From the NCBI GenBank assembly GCA_903772945.1, contig CAICTM010001232.1:1-33507 (forward strand): DNA of 33,507 nucleotides, in the 5' to 3' direction. Made by a program: the position numbers and the translations under genes. Below the pieces are notes generated by a model. That model had not been told where the DNA came from and searched no databases. It saw only the letters and a program-made list of their open reading frames with translations. This stretch comes from Seminavis robusta (Eukaryota > Bacillariophyta > Bacillariophyceae > Naviculales > Naviculaceae). This document shows positions 1 to 9,903 of the stretch, piece by piece (position 1 is the stretch's first letter; every line of letters starts with the position of its first letter).

Positions 1-154
1 TTGTTGTTGCAGAGAGATTAAATGCCCGTATCGAAGCGGTCTGTCCCTACAAGGTTCTTGAAAAGCAGAAACGCTTCATGTGCCGCAAGATGCGTAAGCC
101 TGCTGATAAGTCTACTCGGGCTTATGTCAACAACCTCAGTCGGTTGAACATCCG

Positions 155-634
155 ATGTACTTCCTCGTCTACCACCTTTTGGAGCCCAACCAAACGTTGA
201 ACAATGACGAAGTCATTGACATTGTGTGTCATGGAATTCCACGCTCCTGGATGAAGAAGATGCACGAACACGACTTCGATCCTTTCTCAGCTCCCTATCG
301 GAGAAACCATTTGATTCTGCGAACCCATGGAATCCTCCGAAGACTTGACAAGGGCGGTGATAACAAGCAAGCTCCTTCGAAGAAAGAACCAACAGCAAGA
401 AAGTACAAGTCTCTCGCAACAACGACCACTCTTCAAGAACGAAGAAAAATGGTGCGACTACACGAGTCCAGCACTCACAACACTGCTGACTGCATGACTT
501 TTAAGAAGCTCAAGCAAAGTCTCAGTCCTCGTCTGACAACGATAACAAGCCAGCTGACAACAAGAACAAGACTTGGAAACGGAAGTCCGACGAAGCCAAG
601 ACCTACACCAAGAAGGAACTCTCTGTCCTCATGA
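155..634 (+). pseudogene. gypsy-type gag fragment with CHHC zinc knuckle
   Basis: This is the longest open piece of the gag region (about 159 codons), but it does not begin at a real start, because the protein continues upstream in another frame from base 1. Visible segments are DEVIDIVCHGIPRSWMKKM followed by a hydrophilic linker and HESSTHNTADCMTFKKLKQ. The expected zinc knuckle C-x2-H-x4-H-x4-C is split: WCDY is read in the +1 frame immediately before HESST, so a single lost base near 458 separates the first cysteine from the rest. Gag would form the virus-like particle and bind element RNA. This copy is broken at both ends. Confidence 0.65.
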
Positions 635-1129
635 AGAAGTTTTCCAGATGATGATTCAACCGAACCATGTTCCGATTTCTGATACCTAAGTTATGAAGAT
701 ATCTCACAAAATAGTAAACAAGATTTGTTTGCAACTAATGAAGTCTACGGCAAATTAGATAATTGCCTTAGCAACATACTCAACTAGACACTGACAATCT
801 GTTCAGCTCGTTAACTTGTCCATGGCCAATCAACTCGTCAACGTCGCGAAGACAAGTAGACCTCGAAACTATCGTCATTGTTAGATTTAACAGACGAGAG
901 AAGCGGAAACAAAAACCCGTTACACTCTGTTGCTTACTGGAAAGGAGCATCCGAAACTTTAATTACCCAAACTCATGCTAAGAGTCTACTCATGAAGAAT
1001 CATGGGCGGCGTCCAACCTACGGACTGCTTCTATGAAAGTAATTGAAACCCCTCAGAATGTAAGGGCACACTCAGGATTCTCTGAGTTCCACGATAATAG
1101 ATTATCGATGGAGACTTGCTACGAACCAC

Positions 1130-1339
1130 CAAGAACTTGGAGGGCGTCAAGACATGATCATAGGTCGAAGACACTCTTCCGACCTAAGAATCAAAAGTTC
1201 GATTTCACTCCATGTCATGGAGTGGAAAGCAGTATTTTTCCCTGTGCGAAGATGCGATACCGATAAAAAGAGAACTTCTCCATTCCCGATCCTGCAGTAC
1301 TCAGCGACAACGCAGATAGTCTCAAGAAGTTTCTTGTAG
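1130..1339 (+). pseudogene. Retrotransposon aspartic protease C-terminal fragment
   Basis: The reading frame gives DMIIGRRHSSDLRIKSS, then HVMEWKAVFFPVR and RCDTDKK. In gypsy-type elements of this kind the protease C-terminal half reads approximately DMIIGRDLLxxLGI followed by a short acidic linker before reverse transcriptase, and this segment matches that layout. The active-site DTG/DSG part should lie upstream, near 900-1100, and could not be recognised there, probably because of decay. Position between gag and reverse transcriptase supports the call. Confidence 0.5.
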
Positions 1340-1582
1340 CGACATACGAACAAACAGACTAAGGCAAGATGTCGCCAGAGTCGAAACCAGTTAAATAAAG
1401 AAGAGCAAGAACTGCCCTCATGCCTTTTCAACCAATGCTTCGGCCCCAGTCGACGGATACTTTGGAGTAGAGTTGCGAATGGACGACTACGAAGTAGAAC
1501 TTCGTCCCGCACGCTAAATCCTATTATACTAGGGCTCACCCTACTCCACGGGTCCAATACAACCACTCTATAAGAAGGAGGA

Positions 1583-2250
1583 GTGAACGTCTCTTCGAGC
1601 AGGGCAGTACTCAAGAAGGTGAAGCGTCCGAGTGGGCGGCAACAACCTTATCATTCCCAAGAAAGAGGATCTGTACGATTCATCTCTGATTTCGGGAACA
1701 CAACAAAAGGATCAAGCGGAAGCCTATACCATCCCAAAAATACAGGACATGCTCTTGAACTCTACACGGATTCAAGTGGCGCCTACTAGTCAAGACCTGA
1801 AAACGGAACTATCACCTCAGCTGTCACCTCACTCGAAGCAACACATGTACCATTGCACTCCCGAGGGGAAGCACGCAGTACCAGAGGTGCCAATGGGCCT
1901 ATGTAATTAGTCCCGACATACTTTCAAAGACAAACGATGAAAACACGCATGCATGACTTAGGAAAATGTTTCCCGTGCATACATGATGAACAACTCATCC
2001 TACACTGACGTCGATCTGGCGGATCGCGTTGAATATTTAGATGACCTTTCCAAAGACTTCAAGAATCGGGATGAAACAACACTACCAAGGCCTTCCTCGA
2101 AAAGGAAGAACTTGAGTATCTAGACAATTGGACTACTCGAGAAGGAATCCAACCTAAACAAGATAAATAGACGGATAAAATATCGTCCCCTACCAACAGG
2201 AAGGAACTTCGTGAATTCATTGGACACATGAACTACCAAGGGCTGCTCAA
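1583..2250 (+). pseudogene. Ty3/gypsy reverse transcriptase fragments (frameshifted)
   Basis: Pieces of a gypsy reverse transcriptase appear in order across frames. IIPKKED (about 1648) and VRFISDF (about 1670) lie in two frames. They are followed by YTIPKIQDMLL (near 1722), then SKQHMYH and VPMGLCN (ends near 1908) and SPDI. The catalytic YLDDL box is at 2034-2048. A later segment from 2093 reads FLEKEELEYLDNW, then TREGIQP, a TAG stop, and NRKELREFIGHMNY (to about 2245), which corresponds to the thumb/connection region. The conserved order and spacing leave little doubt about the family, and the frame changes and stop show it cannot be translated as one protein. Both catalytic aspartates of the YxDD box are still present. 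Confidence 0.75.
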
Positions 2251-2961
2251 GACAGCAGACGGAGTAAACACGTTCTGAAACAGACGTGGTTACCCAGTAT
2301 CCAGACGGTTGTCATGGACAGAGAACGTGAGTCCCGCGCAGGGTCGAGAAGACTCTCCGGGATGAACGTGGACTTCGTCGCAAGTTAGCGCGTCAATCGT
2401 GACAAGATTTACCACATCCGTTTCAAAGTGAAACCGGAAACATTTAAGGAACGTCGCCAACGACTTTCCAGAAAAACACCGATAGGAGAACACGACACGT
2501 GTCCCTCATCAACACAATGTCAACGATAAGATGATGATTCATCAGTATAAACCGTTAGTACGGTCACCAAAGTCAAAGCTTACACAAACCGATCAATAAC
2601 AAAGGCACTGTACGGCTCCGACATACTAACGCCAGTAGCGCACAGTCTACCAGACTTGGAACATAGGTATTTACACCCATACAAGCCTGATCCCCTTGTA
2701 GGATTGCCATCGTGCGACGCACATGTCTACATCCAATCTCCGGAGAGTGCCCGCACTTTAATTCATATGTTCTCCTTGTCCGACTGATGTCGGTCCTTCC
2801 GTGACCCTTGTCAGGGGCGAATGCAATAAACGGCTCTAGCCTTATTGCGACTCGATCCTAGATGAGGGGTTTTTGATTGAATCATACGAGTCTCTCGTTG
2901 AATAGCAGATGAAGGTCAATGACAGCCGCTCTAGTCATACTAGGTTGATGATGAACATCCT

Positions 2962-4260
2962 CTAGATATTTAGCCAGCGTGGGTGTAGCATATTCACGCT
3001 ACTAGATAATGCTAGACGAATCTTCCACACGTTCCGTTTTGGATCGTGGAGTGAGTAGGATTCTACCGCAACTACTCTATCACACTCTACAGTCTCCCGC
3101 GGGAGTTCAGATCTACGATCTCTTTGATGTTGGATTCTCTCTCGTTGATTAGTTTCATAGCTTTCTAATCCTCTCATACTTTCCATTCTCCTCAACTCAA
3201 AACACTCGAAGATCTTTACACTAGCTTTTAGCGTAGTGCACGTTTTTGTCGCTCTTGACACGAGCTCATGGACTTTGGATCGAAAATATGGACACCCCCA
3301 TCCAAGAAGACCTCTCAGGGATGTGCTGGTTAGTTCAGGCATGGGATCACTGGACATAAAGTTCAATCGAATCTCTTTGATTGCTTGCTTGCATCGACAA
3401 ATACATGGAACATTTTCCCCAGGAACTTGGTGATGTCCAATGAAGAAGCTTGCTTTGAGGGTCTCAATCTTGCTGAGAGAAGTTCTGTATATCTTCTGCA
3501 GAAGAGCCAAGAGAAGCTGGGGCCCATTGTGCTTGGTCGAGGACATATGATTTCAATTCTTCCTGGAGTGCATCAGTGCAAGAGTTCAAGACAGCCTTTC
3601 CCGACCAGGCAAGGTTGGTAGATCATACTGGCAACAGAGTGTGGGTTCAGAGTCCCAGCATCGATGAATCCAACCCCATTTACTGTGAGATCCTGATGCC
3701 ATTTGTCCATCATAGATTCTGAGACCTGCCCGGAGCGGTGAACATATTAATTTTTTTAATGGTGTTAGTATTAAGACACCAACAACAAGCTCAAAGATCC
3801 CTTCCATTCCATGCTCAGTCATCATACTTTCAAAGGCGATAAGAGAGGCTAACACATGGGATCCAGAGGCATTGGACTCAGTCAAAGTAGAGAGAGGAGA
3901 CTGGGGGAATCCTTCAGTCCTTTCTTGCATGCCAATTCAATTGGCTGGAGTGTGGTGTGATGTTTTGATGGTCGTCTCCATGAAACCCCTGAGGCATAGG
4001 GTGCTTTGAGGTTCCTTTCCCAGTCCATCTGAGCCAGATCCTGCCAGGCTCCAGTGTGGTTGATACCTCCAAGCCGAGGGACTTCTGTAAGCTTGGTCTT
4101 TTCCTTGGATTTCCCAATATGTTGGAGGAGCTCCTGGAATGACTGGGTCAAGTGGTGCTGTAGTCATGGTGGAGGATCAGATGGTGGGATGATGGATCAG
4201 ATTCAAGAAGGCTTGTCTGAATCCCTGTGGACTGAACAAGGATGGCGCTGGTACTGTTGA
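2962..4260 (-). pseudogene. Degenerate gag-like retroelement protein
   Basis: Read on the minus strand, coding-like segments follow each other in different frames. Around 4150-3940: PLDPVIPGAPPTYWEIQGKD. Around 3760-3600: PLRAGLRIYDGQMASGSHSK and QYDLPTLPG. The longest open piece, 3546-2962 (194 codons), contains NGPQLLLALLQKIY, KIETLKASFF, PGENVP and MPELTSTSLRGLLG. The pattern 'GLRIYDGxxASGxHSKW ... KIxxLKASF ... PGENV ... KQAIKE' resembles the gag-like N-terminal proteins of diatom LTR elements (copia-type CoDi or related); that is from memory. No polymerase follows, because the sequence runs into the oppositely oriented gypsy relic. It is frameshifted in several places and therefore a relic. 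Confidence 0.45.
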
Positions 4261-5226
4261 AGGAGTCGATGATGAAGAGGATGCTGAAGTAAGGAAGCGT
4301 CGTCAAGGTCCATTAATAGCTGATGAAATAGGAGCAGTGAAAATCAACAAGGTCAACAGTGCGTGCGGAGGCAACAAGAGCAAGCAACAGGAGGAGGAGA
4401 GTGGTGGATAATGAGCAGTTGGATCTGACGTCGAGTTGAGGCCCACCCCGAATTGTTTGGCAAATCCAAATTTAAATTTAACAGCGACCGCGCGTTGTTA
4501 TCTTTCAAACGACCACTGCAAGCCAGTTCAACGACCGACTGCAACAGCAAGCCAGCAACCGGAGGAACGGCCAATAATAGGGGGTAAAGTGGCTCCGGAA
4601 GCATGACTCAATGCATGACACACAAGCCGAGTCGTCAAGATAATAGGATCCTCATCGTGATTTCGATCGACAACAGGATAAAGAACAAGGGGAACAAGTG
4701 GATTGCTTACGAGCGAATCAACAAAAAGGGGATTGCTTGCGAGCGAATCCAAGGTATCGACAAAGGGATCATATGGATCCAATCGACAGATTAAGTTGCA
4801 ATAAGGGGAAGGACTACCGATGAAGATAATGAGAGAAACTCAGGACTCTGCACCAAGGGATAGCTCATTCCATTGACAACCATAAGGGATAGACATATAA
4901 GAATAAGAATGAGTAACATCTCATAACCTCGCATGCTACCATGCGACAATACCATTGTGGATTGATTAATCTAACGATCTAAGAGATGTAAAGTTTGTAT
5001 TTCCAAATAAGTGAGCAGTTATTGATTATTTTCTAGAATAGGCCCGCAATTTATAAAGCTGTAAAGCTGAATTGTAAGCTGTATCCCGTCGCACATTGAT
5101 GAAGCACTGACACAGCCATACCAGGAATAAATAACACAGAAGAACAGTTCGGTTGCAGTCGCCAACACTCCACCACCTTGCAAGACAGGTGCCTGCATCC
5201 TGTGTCTCAGCTTGTTCCTTCTGTCC
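4261..5226 (-). other. Probable leader or LTR region of the minus-strand relic
   Basis: No convincing gene is seen. Short minus-strand open frames exist (for example 4782-4528, starting MDPYDPFVDTLDSLASNP), but they contain an imperfect 30 bp direct repeat (4701-4719 and 4731-4749, core GATTGCTTRCGAGCGAATC) and have no recognisable domain. The A/T-rich stretch 4860-5100 lies where the 5' LTR of the minus-strand gag relic would be expected, but no second LTR copy is available for comparison. Confidence 0.25.
4701..4749. repeat. Two-copy 30 bp imperfect direct repeat
   Basis: GATTGCTTACGAGCGAATC at 4701-4719 recurs as GATTGCTTGCGAGCGAATC at 4731-4749, a period of 30 with one substitution in the 19 bp core. 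It lies inside the presumed leader of the minus-strand retroelement relic. Confidence 0.7.
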
Positions 5227-6111
5227 TCATCCAGCTTGTCGAATTCTCTGAAGGTCTTGACATGTTCTCATTTCAAGGCGAATGCTTTGTCCTCTGCTGT
5301 TTCCCGGCAACGTACTCTCCTTGGTTAGGAACTCATCCATGAAGGTAAGCGTTTCTGTGACATGACTTCTCCAAACGTCCATGTCAAGGTTTTTCTGTAG
5401 ATCGTATATCGAATGGACCAGCAAGCTTGTTGGTAAATCCCTTCTGGAGATGTTTCACTTGACATTCCACATTCTTCAGACGTTCATGCTGGCACTTGGG
5501 TATGACGATGTGTGTATGTGGGACGTTTTCAATGGAGAAAGAACTGCTCTAGCTGTTGACGCTGATGTCACCCACTTGAATTTCTTCTTTTCTTTCTTCC
5601 TTTTTTGACCATCTTCTTCCGCTGCCACTGCTTCCACCACCACGATGTCACTATCTGGGGTATCGTTTCCCACCAAAGTAGTTACTGTGTCTTTTGTTGC
5701 TGAATGAGATGCTGAGTGTGGTGTTTGTTGGATCTGAATTGCATTCATATGGAAGCGAGCGTAGAGAAATGCATCAACATCCCTTATCCAATCTGCCGAC
5801 ATATTGAACTTCACGGCTTTATTATCAGGCTTGCACATCCATTGCTTCTTGCATTGGAATTTCACTCCTGTATGGCTTTGGTGGTGAGGCTTCTTCTTGA
5901 AGCTGGCTGAAGCTCCAAACTAAAATTAACAGCTACTACACACCAGATTGTATTCTAACGGCCATTCAATCCGTCGGATTGACTTGAGAGGGTTCAGCTT
6001 CACGATGGCGGCTTCGCCACCATTGTCGGCACCACGTTTGCGACTGCTACACCTTCTACCAGCGCTACTAGAAGAAGACGAAAGAGAGAACACAGTTGAA
6101 GAAGGCGCCAT
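5227..6111 (-). CDS. Doubtful spliced or decayed gene, unrecognised product
   Basis: Three minus-strand open segments line up. The first (6111 to about 5940) begins MAPSSTVFSLSSSSSSAGRR and is serine and basic rich. The second (5864-5476) holds KFQCKKQWMCKP, DWIRDVDAFLYARFHMN, an acidic patch EAVAAEEDG and a lysine cluster KRKKEKKKFKW. The third (5424-5227) contains DMDVWRSHVTETLTFMDEFL; a different frame between them reads CQHERLKNVECQVKHLQKGF. Joining the first two needs an intron 5939-5865 (GTAGTA...GAG), but that skips an earlier CAG acceptor, which weakens the model. The last two need a frame change, so it may be a pseudogene. No domain was recognised. Confidence 0.3.
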
Positions 6112-6169
6112 TGCGTTTCACCGGTTATCACTTGAACTTCCATTGGTGCTTCATTTTGAACTTTGGTAA

Positions 6170-6505
6170 TTAGAACGTTAAGAATTAGTTAATTAGATAC
6201 CTGCCGGCATGCTTCTTTTTCCTCGTTCTTTATAATACTTCGCCATATCGGATTGGTCGATTACATAAAAATCGTCCGATCGTCTGGATTGGAATAGAGG
6301 TACCCCAGAGTACCGCATGATCTATATATCGGGCAGCCCCCGTGATCTCTGAGGCCATTTTTGTGGTGGTGGTGGGCTTTGTGTGGTCATTCTTAGGGTT
6401 AGAGCTTTCTCTAAGTGACCTCAGCCCCCCTTTGGGTCCCATTATCCGAATTTCTCACGCATTCTCATCATCTTAGCAACAACGGATCCTAATATTTTCG
6501 TCACA
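6170..6505. other. Intergenic, nothing recognised
   Basis: A/T-rich at 6170-6260, then mixed sequence up to the minisatellite. Only short chance open frames occur here, and I see no repeat or RNA gene. Confidence 0.5.
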
Positions 6506-7083
6506 TTGCACACCTCGAAACTCCCTTAAGCTATCAAGCTGCTTTCTCAGACGGAAAAATCTAATGACTTACATTGCTTGCTTGAACACCTCTAAACTCC
6601 TGTAAGCCAAATCACTTTTTCAGACGGAAAATCTAGTGACTCGCGTTTCACGCCTCTAAACTCCTTTTTAAAAGCTACCAAGCCGCTTTCTCAGGTGGAA
6701 AAATCTAATAACTCACTTTGCACACCTCTAAACTCCCTTAAGCTACCAAACTCCTTCTCAGACGGAAGAATCTAGTGACTCGCGTTGCACACCTCTAAAC
6801 TCCCTTAAGCTACCAAGCCGCTTTCTCAGATGGAAAAATCTAATAACTCAAGTTGAACACCTCTAAACTCCCTTAAGCTACCAAGCTTCTTTCTCAGACG
6901 GAAGAATCTAGTGACTCGCATTGCACACCTCTAACTCCCTGAAGCTACCAAGCCTGCTTTCTCAGATGGGGAAAAGCTGCCAAACCGCTTTCTCAGACGG
7001 AAAATCTAGTAACTCACGTTTCACACCTCTAAACTCCGCTAAGCTACCAAGCCGCTTTCTCAGACGGAAGAATCTAATGACAC
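6506..7083. repeat. Minisatellite, ~68 bp unit, 8 copies in alternating A/G types
   Basis: The landmark CACCTCTAAACTCC starts units at 6511, 6587, 6651, 6723, 6790, 6858, 6926 and 7024 (spacings 76, 64, 72, 67, 68, 68 and 98). Each unit contains CTACCAAGCCGCTTTCTCAG-like sequence and ends in a variable tail. Tails alternate strictly: type A, GGAAAAATCTAATRACT; type G, GGAARAATCTAGTGACTCGC. The 98-base spacing holds an extra partial copy of the CCGCTTTCTCAG segment. The last unit (7024) is truncated. No protein-coding frame is consistent across units. Confidence 0.93.
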
Positions 7084-8257
7084 TAACTTCAGCCAAATTT
7101 CGCAATATTTCATGCCGGCTCATTTTTTAATGCAGCTTGCCCGGTATATCTATTACAACTCCAGTGTCCTCTTCTGGTGGCCTGTAAACGAGTACTCAGT
7201 GCTAGCTATTAAATAGTACTGGTATGTACCGTAGGTACGGTAATGCAGTACCGGTACAGCCGAACCGGTACGTGTATGTGTACATGCACATAGGTTCACA
7301 GGGGACAATAGCTGCCCGGCTCGGATTTTCGTGCTATCGTTCTGAAGCATTTGCCTTAAATTATTTGCTAAAGACATATTAAGTGTTATAAGGCCCCTTC
7401 ACATACGTGAAGTCAACGTTTGTCATGATTCTAATGCTAAACAGTTACAACCGACTTACAGTCCTCGGAACGATGCAACAGGGAACACATATTATTATTA
7501 TTATTAAGATGGCAGTATCCAGAAATTGTGTTAAGTCTTTTTCGAGGCATGCCCGGCGTTTATTGTCCGCGTTCCTCCCTTCTGAACCTATGTGCATGAT
7601 GTGGATTACCTGGATACCGACTCGACTTGACCGGGTGTAAACATATTTTGGTGACGAATGTTTCCAGCTCTGTGGGCCTATTTGCTGTGGCAATTGGGGC
7701 TCTTGAAGCCTTCGTGAGCACTTAAGAATTAGGGCTGTTGAGGCTCACGGCGAAAGAATCGCAAGAACGCCACGCACTACAAACTTCTCATCGGGTATCT
7801 TCTTTTATGTAAGCTGTACCCCCAAATCCCTTTTCACTACGTGCAATTACACGTGCAGTACGCTTTCAGCGACTGGAAGTTGTCTAAATCTGTCCTAATG
7901 CGATGCGACATAATAACACCTCCGAAAAGGCTTCCTTGAAGATACTTAACAGAATATTCCGAGAAATGAGTCATGCAAGAGAAGATTGCGAAGAACCTGT
8001 CTGATACGTGGTGCACCACCTCACTGAGGTGGCGGAGAATATTGATTGCTTTTTTCGATGAACGCTACACCCCGCCCGACAGATAAAAGAAGCAGATGAC
8101 CCAAGAAGGGCGGATGGATGCTGAGCTGGTACAAATTGGTTGCTGGGAACTGGGAACAAGACCCTGGCTCTGCTCTGCTTCTGATGAAGGGTTGCTGAAT
8201 GAATGATTCAATACCCAGGTACCACCAGCCAGTAAAACAACCAGATAGATAGTGGAC
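7084..8257. other. Intergenic region with GTAC/CCGG palindrome cluster
   Basis: No gene recognised. 7215-7290 is packed with palindromic GTAC and CCGG steps, including TACCGGTA at 7249-7256 and AACCGGTACG at about 7263. A short ATT run lies near 7490-7505. The last ~250 bases precede gene A and would contain its promoter and 5' UTR; no clear TATA box was identified. Confidence 0.5.
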
Positions 8258-9091
8258 ATGGCCGCAACCATGAGCAGCGGTTCTTTGGGCAACCTGTTGG
8301 CTCGAAAGCCGAGCAATAGAAGCATGCGAAGATCGAAGACTTTCACACTAGAGCCGCTTGTGGATGTGCCCTCTCCCGCCACAGCGGCATTGGGAATCGG
8401 GTTAAGTCGGTCCTCGACGCTCAAGCCCTTGGTTCCACTCAAACCATTGGCATCACTCAAGCCTTTGACACCACTCAAGCCTTTGACACCACTCAAGCCG
8501 TTGACACCACTCAAGCCCCTGGTACAGTTGAAACCATTGCAGCCTTTAGTAGCATTGCGTCCTTGTTCTGCAAGCTCTGCATTAGAGGAGCTAATGAGGG
8601 ATACCTCACGGAAACGACTGAAGCAATCCGTTGGAGACACGCCAAGTAGATCTCCCGCCATGATTAGCTTTAGCAAGAAGAGCACATCCAAACCCAAGTT
8701 TGACATGACAGAACTATTCCAAGCCACAGAATCTGGTCCATCCAATAGCTTTGCATTCCCAAGCTTGGCATGGCCTGGTCTAGACGATGACAAAGAAGGG
8801 GACACGGATAAGAAGGGAGGGCAGGATGATCCCGCCACTCAGCGAAAACCAAGCGTATTATTTGGACAACAACAAGATACCACCCCTTGTATGTCTCGCT
8901 GTTCTTCCAGAGATTCGAATGCAAGGCGATCTATATCCGCCTCTTGCTTACTGGGGAAGCGAAGTCGTAGTGGTGGCATGCTACGATCCAAGACTATGCG
9001 GCATGAAGTAGACCGGTTGGTGAACCACTTTGCTTCGAATGAGCACTGTGACCTCATGCCGCTATTCAGCCTGGGGAGTACCAAGGCTTGA
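8258..9091 (+). CDS. Gene A: unrecognised protein with LKPL repeats and FPxxxW motif
   Basis: A single-exon frame of 277 residues from an ATG in good context (GACATGGCC) to TGA. No known domain is recognised. The N-terminus is basic and serine-rich (RSMRRSKTF). Residues 55-96 are a hexapeptide repeat LKPL[TVA]P. Residues 167-172 read FPSLAW, followed after three residues by DDD. Near the C-terminus comes SGGMLRSKTMRHEVDRL (about 238-254). The FPxxxW-acidic and LRSK motifs recur in genes B, C and D nearby, which supports this strand over a long open antisense frame (8838-8065) that is only the complement of the repeats. The lysine/arginine-rich, probably disordered composition suggests a nuclear or scaffold protein, but that is a guess. 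It converges with gene B. Confidence 0.7.
   Translation: MAATMSSGSLGNLLARKPSNRSMRRSKTFTLEPLVDVPSPATAALGIGLSRSSTLKPLVPLKPLASLKPLTPLKPLTPLKPLTPLKPLVQLKPLQPLVALRPCSASSALEELMRDTSRKRLKQSVGDTPSRSPAMISFSKKSTSKPKFDMTELFQATESGPSNSFAFPSLAWPGLDDDKEGDTDKKGGQDDPATQRKPSVLFGQQQDTTPCMSRCSSRDSNARRSISASCLLGKRSRSGGMLRSKTMRHEVDRLVNHFASNEHCDLMPLFSLGSTKA
8420..8545 (+). repeat. 18 bp coding tandem repeat (LKPLTP hexapeptides)
   Basis: Units start at 8420, 8438, 8456, 8474, 8492, 8510 and 8528. The central ones are nearly identical (CTCAAGCCTTTGACACCA), the outer ones more diverged. The period of 18 keeps the frame of gene A and encodes LKPL followed by two variable residues. Confidence 0.9.
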
Positions 9092-9903
9092 ATCAGCAGC
9101 CTTATCTTGCATCTATTCCATGTACACTTCCTCCCTCCTCCTGCCTTTTTGACTGGCTTGGCCCTTGACATCTAGGGGTTCAACCAATATCCATCTACCT
9201 CCCTTTTTCTGTTGTAGCTACCTACCAGACTGTTAACATTAATCCTGTAAACTTAGTACACTAAAAATTAGAGACGCATCCCCTATTATAAGAATCCAGA
9301 TCACACTGATGCTTAGGCGCCTTGGCAGAATGAAAATAGCTATGGGTACCTCATCCAAGGGACCGACAATCGAAGAGGCAGCCATTGTGGCACTTCTTAG
9401 CCAGTTGTTTTGGTCGATCAATAGGTATTACTACGATCGTACGCATCGAGCTCTCAATTCTATCCAAACCTCTTTCATGGGAACGATAGAGGTCCTAATC
9501 CTCTTGAACTATTCGATGCATGTTCCTCTCCAACCTCCACTTTGTTATCCCTGCTGTGAAAAGCGGTACCGGTACCGGGGGCTGCGACGACAGACGACAA
9601 CCAGCTAGCTAGTTGCCCAGAGGGGCTCCTTGGGGCTTCATGAGAGTCGGGGGGTTGAAGCAATGGGCGGGCTTCAATTGCAAGTCAGGTCAATAGAAGG
9701 GAAACTCAACTACTAGCTAGAAGACAATGAATTTAGTGGAGGTGTTATGAGAAAACTTTAGTAGTTTACAGAGGTTATGTTATGAGTCATTTTGTAGCAT
9801 GCCTTGAAACGCTGTCTAAAAAAGGCGAGTTCAGGCGGGGGAGTAGCTAGGCGGGCTGCATTGTTGCAAGCCCTTTGTGCAGGAGAAGGAAGGCCATCTC
9901 GCT
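9092..9903. other. Intergenic between convergent genes A and B
   Basis: No gene supported. It contains the overlapping palindromes at 9564-9578 (TACCGGTA at 9567-9574) and CTAGCTAG at 9605-9612 and 9713-9720. Both neighbouring genes should end their transcripts here. Confidence 0.5.

Larger units (their letters stand above)
1..2900 (+). mobile_element. Degenerate Ty3/gypsy-type LTR retrotransposon, left end outside window
   Basis: Fragments in all three + frames appear in the order gag, zinc knuckle, protease, reverse transcriptase, so this is one decayed gypsy-order element. Gag runs from base 1 (frame with EKQKRFMCRKMRKPADK), shifts frame near 150, and shifts again near 458 just before a CDYH-x4-H-x4-C zinc knuckle. 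A protease-like segment with DMIIGR lies near 1150-1260. Reverse transcriptase follows at about 1583-2250. Around 2555-2610 a short stretch (TVTKVKAYTNRS) resembles the start of an integrase core, but weakly. No LTR pair could be confirmed: the 5' LTR would lie left of the window and the 3' end is probably somewhere in 2700-2950. Frameshifts and stops throughout make it non-functional. Family identification rests on motif order and remembered family resemblance. Confidence 0.75.

Noticed and set aside
8065..8838. 257-codon open frame on the minus strand opposite gene A with LSGVKGL repeats
   Set aside because: It is the complement of the 18 bp repeat, which keeps both strands open; family motifs shared with genes B-D are on the plus strand.
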